A stretch of DNA of 16,560 bases, taken from NCBI GenBank assembly GCA_013821865.1, contig PNJM01000023.1, positions 1 to 16,560 of the forward strand, read 5' to 3'. Every line of letters starts with the position of its first letter. Within the stretch, counting starts at the first letter, position 1. This DNA comes from Rhodocyclaceae bacterium. Its GTDB lineage: Bacteria; Pseudomonadota; Gammaproteobacteria; Burkholderiales; Rhodocyclaceae. A program made the translations under genes and the position numbers. Below, piece by piece: positions 15,549 to 16,560 of this stretch. The notes beneath the pieces were generated by a model that was given only the letters and a program-made list of their open reading frames with translations, did no database searches and was not told the DNA's origin.

Positions 15549-16382
15549 TTACCACAGGCGCCATAGCGGCAGGCATACGCCTTCGGTATCGCGCGCCGCG
15601 GCGCGGACATGGCGCGAGAGAACTTCCTGGCCGCCTTCTCCGTATGCTGAAAGCATTGCCTTGTGGGCCAGGATATTCACCAGCCGCGGCGTACCGCCGC
15701 TGGCACGATGGATGAGGCGCATCGAGGCGAGGGAAAACACTCTGTTGCCGCGATGGCCCGCCACACGCAGGCGATGAGACAGATAATGATCGAGCTCGCC
15801 GCGCCTCAATCCGCGCAGCCGGTAATGAAAGGCTATGCGCTGCCTGAGCTGGCGCACCGAAGGATTGGCCAGCTTCTCGTCCAGTTCCGGCTGGCCGAAC
15901 AGGACAAGCTGCAACAGCTTGCGCTTTTCCGTTTCCAGGTTGGAGAGCAGGCGCAGCATCTCCAGTGTCTCCATCGGCATGGCCTGCGCCTCGTCCAGGC
16001 AAAGCACCACCGCTTTCCTTTGCCTGGCGAAGTTGAGCAAGGCACGGTTGAGCCCCTTCAGCAGATGGTACTGGTCGGCCTCCCTGTCCAGCGGCACGCC
16101 CAACTCCTCGGCCAGCGCCAGCAGCAGCGTGCGCGGCTCGAGGTAGGGATTGGGCAGGTAGGCGGTGACGAATCCCTCGCCCAGGGTGGCAAGAAAGCGC
16201 CGGCAGAGCAGAGTCTTTCCGGTGCCGACTTCGCCGGTCACTTTCATGAATCCCTCGCCGCTGCGCGCGGCGACCAGCAGCGTATTGAGCGCCTCCTGGT
16301 GGGCGGTACCGGAGAAGGCGAAGCTGGTGTCGGGCGTAATGCCGAAGGGCGGCTCGCTCAAACCGAAATGAGAGAGATACAT
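15549..16382 (-). CDS. mshM: MSHA biogenesis AAA ATPase MshM (ExeA/GspA-like)
   Basis: 277 residues from the ATG at 16382; an in-frame GTG 12 bp upstream is less likely because relatives begin MYLSHFGL. The start YLSHFGLSEPPFGITPDTSF is typical of ExeA-family ATPases. Walker A is GEVGTGKT (50–57), Walker B VVLCLDEAQ (125–133), and a sensor-like segment QLVLFGQPELDEKL follows, with SGGTPRLVNILAHKAML near the end. Unlike ExeA it has no membrane segment or peptidoglycan-binding domain after the ATPase. It presumably powers assembly of the pilus secretin or machinery with MshL and MshN, and is part of one minus-strand operon with them. Confidence 0.92.
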   Translation of the reverse strand: MYLSHFGLSEPPFGITPDTSFAFSGTAHQEALNTLLVAARSGEGFMKVTGEVGTGKTLLCRRFLATLGEGFVTAYLPNPYLEPRTLLLALAEELGVPLDREADQYHLLKGLNRALLNFARQRKAVVLCLDEAQAMPMETLEMLRLLSNLETEKRKLLQLVLFGQPELDEKLANPSVRQLRQRIAFHYRLRGLRRGELDHYLSHRLRVAGHRGNRVFSLASMRLIHRASGGTPRLVNILAHKAMLSAYGEGGQEVLSRHVRAAARDTEGVCLPLWRLW

Positions 16383-16411
16383 CGCGTGCGGCACAACCGG
16401 ATCGCTCTGGG

Positions 16412-16560
16412 CTACTGCGCCGGCGGGCGCGGATCGTACTGCGGGAAGCGCCCCTGGACTTCATTCAGATCCTGCTGCCAGTTGCGGTCGCCCTGGATGA
16501 TCGTGGGCTTGAGCAGGATGACCAGCTCGCGCTTGAGATAGTTCTTGGCGCGCTGGCCGA
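16412..16560 (-). CDS. mshL: Pilus secretin MshL, C-terminal end (partial)
   Basis: Only the last 48 codons lie in the window, ending at the TAG read from 16414 to 16412. The segment AKNYLKRELVILLKPTIIQG is the closing strand region of the secretin domain, in which KRELVILLKPT is very characteristic. It is followed by a variable tail ending DPRPPAQ. The protein would form the outer-membrane ring through which the MSHA-type pilus passes. The following mshM starts 29 bp downstream. Confidence 0.85.
   Translation of the reverse strand, partial: GQRAKNYLKRELVILLKPTIIQGDRNWQQDLNEVQGRFPQYDPRPPAQ

Noticed and set aside
15535..16464. Upstream extension of the mshN reading frame through mshM
   Set aside because: MSLINQMLQDLE at 15534 with a good binding site is the family start. 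The extension reads mshM in a wrong frame.

Overview
The window reads as chromosome of a high-GC betaproteobacterium, most likely Rhodocyclales or a close relative. This rests on recognisable gene orders (aspS–RNase–barstar–nudB, argB–slmA, hemB–engB–cytochrome c4, bioB–bioC next to comF, a mshL–mshM–mshN pilus block) and on a magnesium-type HemB. No tRNA, rRNA, IS element, phage gene or CRISPR array is visible. Nearly every base is genic, and most neighbouring genes overlap by a few bases or sit within 25 bp of each other.

Layout. Positions 1–1440 hold a + strand run: the end of aspS, a secreted RNase Sa-like ribonuclease, its barstar-type inhibitor, and nudB, with a small cysteine-rich CWC protein converging from the right. 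Positions 1660–2244 hold an Hsp20 gene with a near-consensus sigma-32 promoter and a strong terminator. Positions 2292–3945 hold argB and slmA, with the deletion-wrecked remains of a HAD pyrimidine 5'-nucleotidase between them. Positions 3950–5767 hold hemB and engB on the minus strand. The gap between those two carries a + strand candidate small RNA: a hairpin whose loop repeats the anti-Shine-Dalgarno sequence of 16S rRNA, followed by two tandem intrinsic terminators pointing into the 3' end of engB. This is the position occupied by Spot 42 and ErsA in gammaproteobacteria and is the strongest candidate here for something undescribed.

Positions 5889–9848 hold cytochrome c4 with a terminator, a 5'-truncated relic of a COG4315-type lipoprotein gene, an ECF-like sigma factor translationally coupled to a membrane anti-sigma factor, and msrP–msrQ, the periplasmic methionine sulfoxide reductase pair. 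This looks like an envelope oxidative-stress module. Positions 9855–11738 hold the biotin genes bioB–bioC on the minus strand. Positions 11782–14342 hold comF and a PglL-type O-oligosaccharyltransferase or O-antigen ligase on the + strand. Positions 14320–16560 hold, on the minus strand, the end of mshL (secretin), mshM (AAA ATPase) and mshN (TPR protein) of an MSHA-type type IV pilus system. The ligase converges on mshN with a 23-bp overlap.

Functional themes are housekeeping (translation, arginine, haem and biotin synthesis, cell-division control), envelope stress (Hsp20, sigma/anti-sigma, MsrPQ) and the cell surface (pilus assembly and probable glycosylation). The two gene relics at 3173–3326 and 6678–6929 suggest ongoing small-deletion decay, or less likely assembly collapse.
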